64,000 nt of DNA from Flavobacterium collinsii (lineage in GTDB: Bacteria; Bacteroidota; Bacteroidia; Flavobacteriales; Flavobacteriaceae), in contig NZ_CADCST010000067.1 of NCBI RefSeq assembly GCF_902804485.1, positions 62,001 to 126,000 of the forward strand, in the 5' to 3' direction. The translations under genes and the position numbers were made by a program. This document shows positions 63,573 to 64,000 of this stretch, one piece after another (positions within the stretch are counted from its first letter, which is position 1; every line of letters begins with the position of its first letter). Under the pieces are notes generated by a model. The model was not told the DNA's origin. It made no database searches and was given only the letters and a program-made list of their open reading frames with translations.

Positions 63573-64000
63573 CTATAAATTAAGTAAGTTCTCTCGAAAC
63601 AAATCTGCATATTCCCTAATTACATTCTGATCAAAATAGGGTTCATCATCAATTCTTCCGATACATTTTATTCCGGTTCTATTCAGAATTAAACTTTCCG
63701 TCGATTTATTCTCGTTTCCACTAAAGATGATACCTGCAACTTCAAAGCCTCTATTCTGAATCGCTTCTATCGTTAGAAGTGTATGATTAATGCTTCCCAA
63801 ATAATGTCTTGAAACCACAATTATTTTATAATCCGACTGAATTAAATCTACAATGGTATCTTTTTCATTTAACGGAACAAATATTCCGCCAGCTCCTTCA
63901 ATTACCAAATGATTAGTAGTTTCGGGTTCCACAATTTTCTTTAAATCTATCGTAAGCCCGTCAATTTCTGCTGCCAGATGCGGACTTGCCGGTGTGTTTA
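63573..64000 (-). CDS. bioD: Dethiobiotin synthetase, C-terminal part (5' end outside window)
   Basis: The frame is open to the window end, so the N-terminal P-loop is missing. The first residues seen are NTPASPHLAAEIDG, the conserved SPHxAA segment of BioD; HLVIEGAGGIFVPLNEKDT is the nucleotide/biotin-site motif, and VVSRHYLGSINHTLLTIEAI follows. It closes the ureido ring of dethiobiotin with CO2 and ATP. Together with bioA downstream it supports a biotin operon. Confidence 0.93.
   Translation of the reverse strand, partial: NTPASPHLAAEIDGLTIDLKKIVEPETTNHLVIEGAGGIFVPLNEKDTIVDLIQSDYKIIVVSRHYLGSINHTLLTIEAIQNRGFEVAGIIFSGNENKSTESLILNRTGIKCIGRIDDEPYFDQNVIREYADLFRENLLNL

Overview
The window comes from a low-GC member of the Bacteroidota, most likely Flavobacterium or a close relative. 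The signs are several large secreted proteins with type IX secretion (T9SS) C-terminal sorting domains, a TonB-dependent receptor, N-terminal lipoboxes on lipoproteins, and promoter -7 boxes of the Bacteroidota form TAnnTTTG in front of many genes. No tRNA, rRNA, CRISPR array, transposase or phage gene was seen. Most of the window is ordinary chromosome with conserved housekeeping genes.

Layout. 1-5.8 kb: the 3' end of a TonB receptor, a small membrane protein, an RlpA-like secreted protein, a DinB protein, an ArsC-like protein, yicC, gmk, a 23S-IVP type four-helix-bundle gene inside inverted repeats, and nadD. 5.9-11.9 kb: a one-strand operon led by the Nudix-type repressor NrtR, followed by a Prs homologue, a NADAR protein, KptA, an ADP-ribosylglycohydrolase, a PPP-type phosphatase and nicotinamide phosphoribosyltransferase. 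Two matching palindromes lie between nrtR and prs, one of them overlapping a good promoter. This is the most interesting system here: NAD salvage combined with ADP-ribose release and repair under a regulator family that senses ADP-ribose. 12-15.5 kb: a PKD lipoprotein, then a LysR regulator divergent from a secreted DJ-1/PfpI protein and a YqhD-like dehydrogenase. 15.8-30 kb: gpsA, pheS, cvpA, a membrane-anchored AraC regulator, an alpha/beta-hydrolase lipoprotein, lepA, a WYL regulator convergent with two DinB genes, and thiL. 30-36 kb: a TPR histidine kinase with its response regulator, a small secreted peptide, a LytTR regulator whose phospho-acceptor position is Glu, and glyS. 36-43.7 kb: comF, a T9SS metalloprotease, ribF, bioB and a cupin/JmjC-like protein. 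43.7-60.8 kb: four giant T9SS proteins that share one C-terminal module but have different N-terminal halves (glycine-rich/FN3, delta-60 propeller, PA14/Ig, Ig-like), with recX between them. 60.8-64 kb: a biotin operon, bioD (cut by the window end), bioA and a beta-ketoacyl synthase.

Intergenic DNA is rich in short inverted repeats and low-complexity families that recur at several places in the window: the TGGAATTTGGA terminators, AACCCGACAGG hairpins, GTGATTAGT repeats, CTGAGACTG repeats, and GAGGCAAGAG/TATAGAGAATAGA repeats. Several of the longest possible starts fall inside -7 boxes; for these a downstream start was chosen (nrtR, comF, ribF, bioB).
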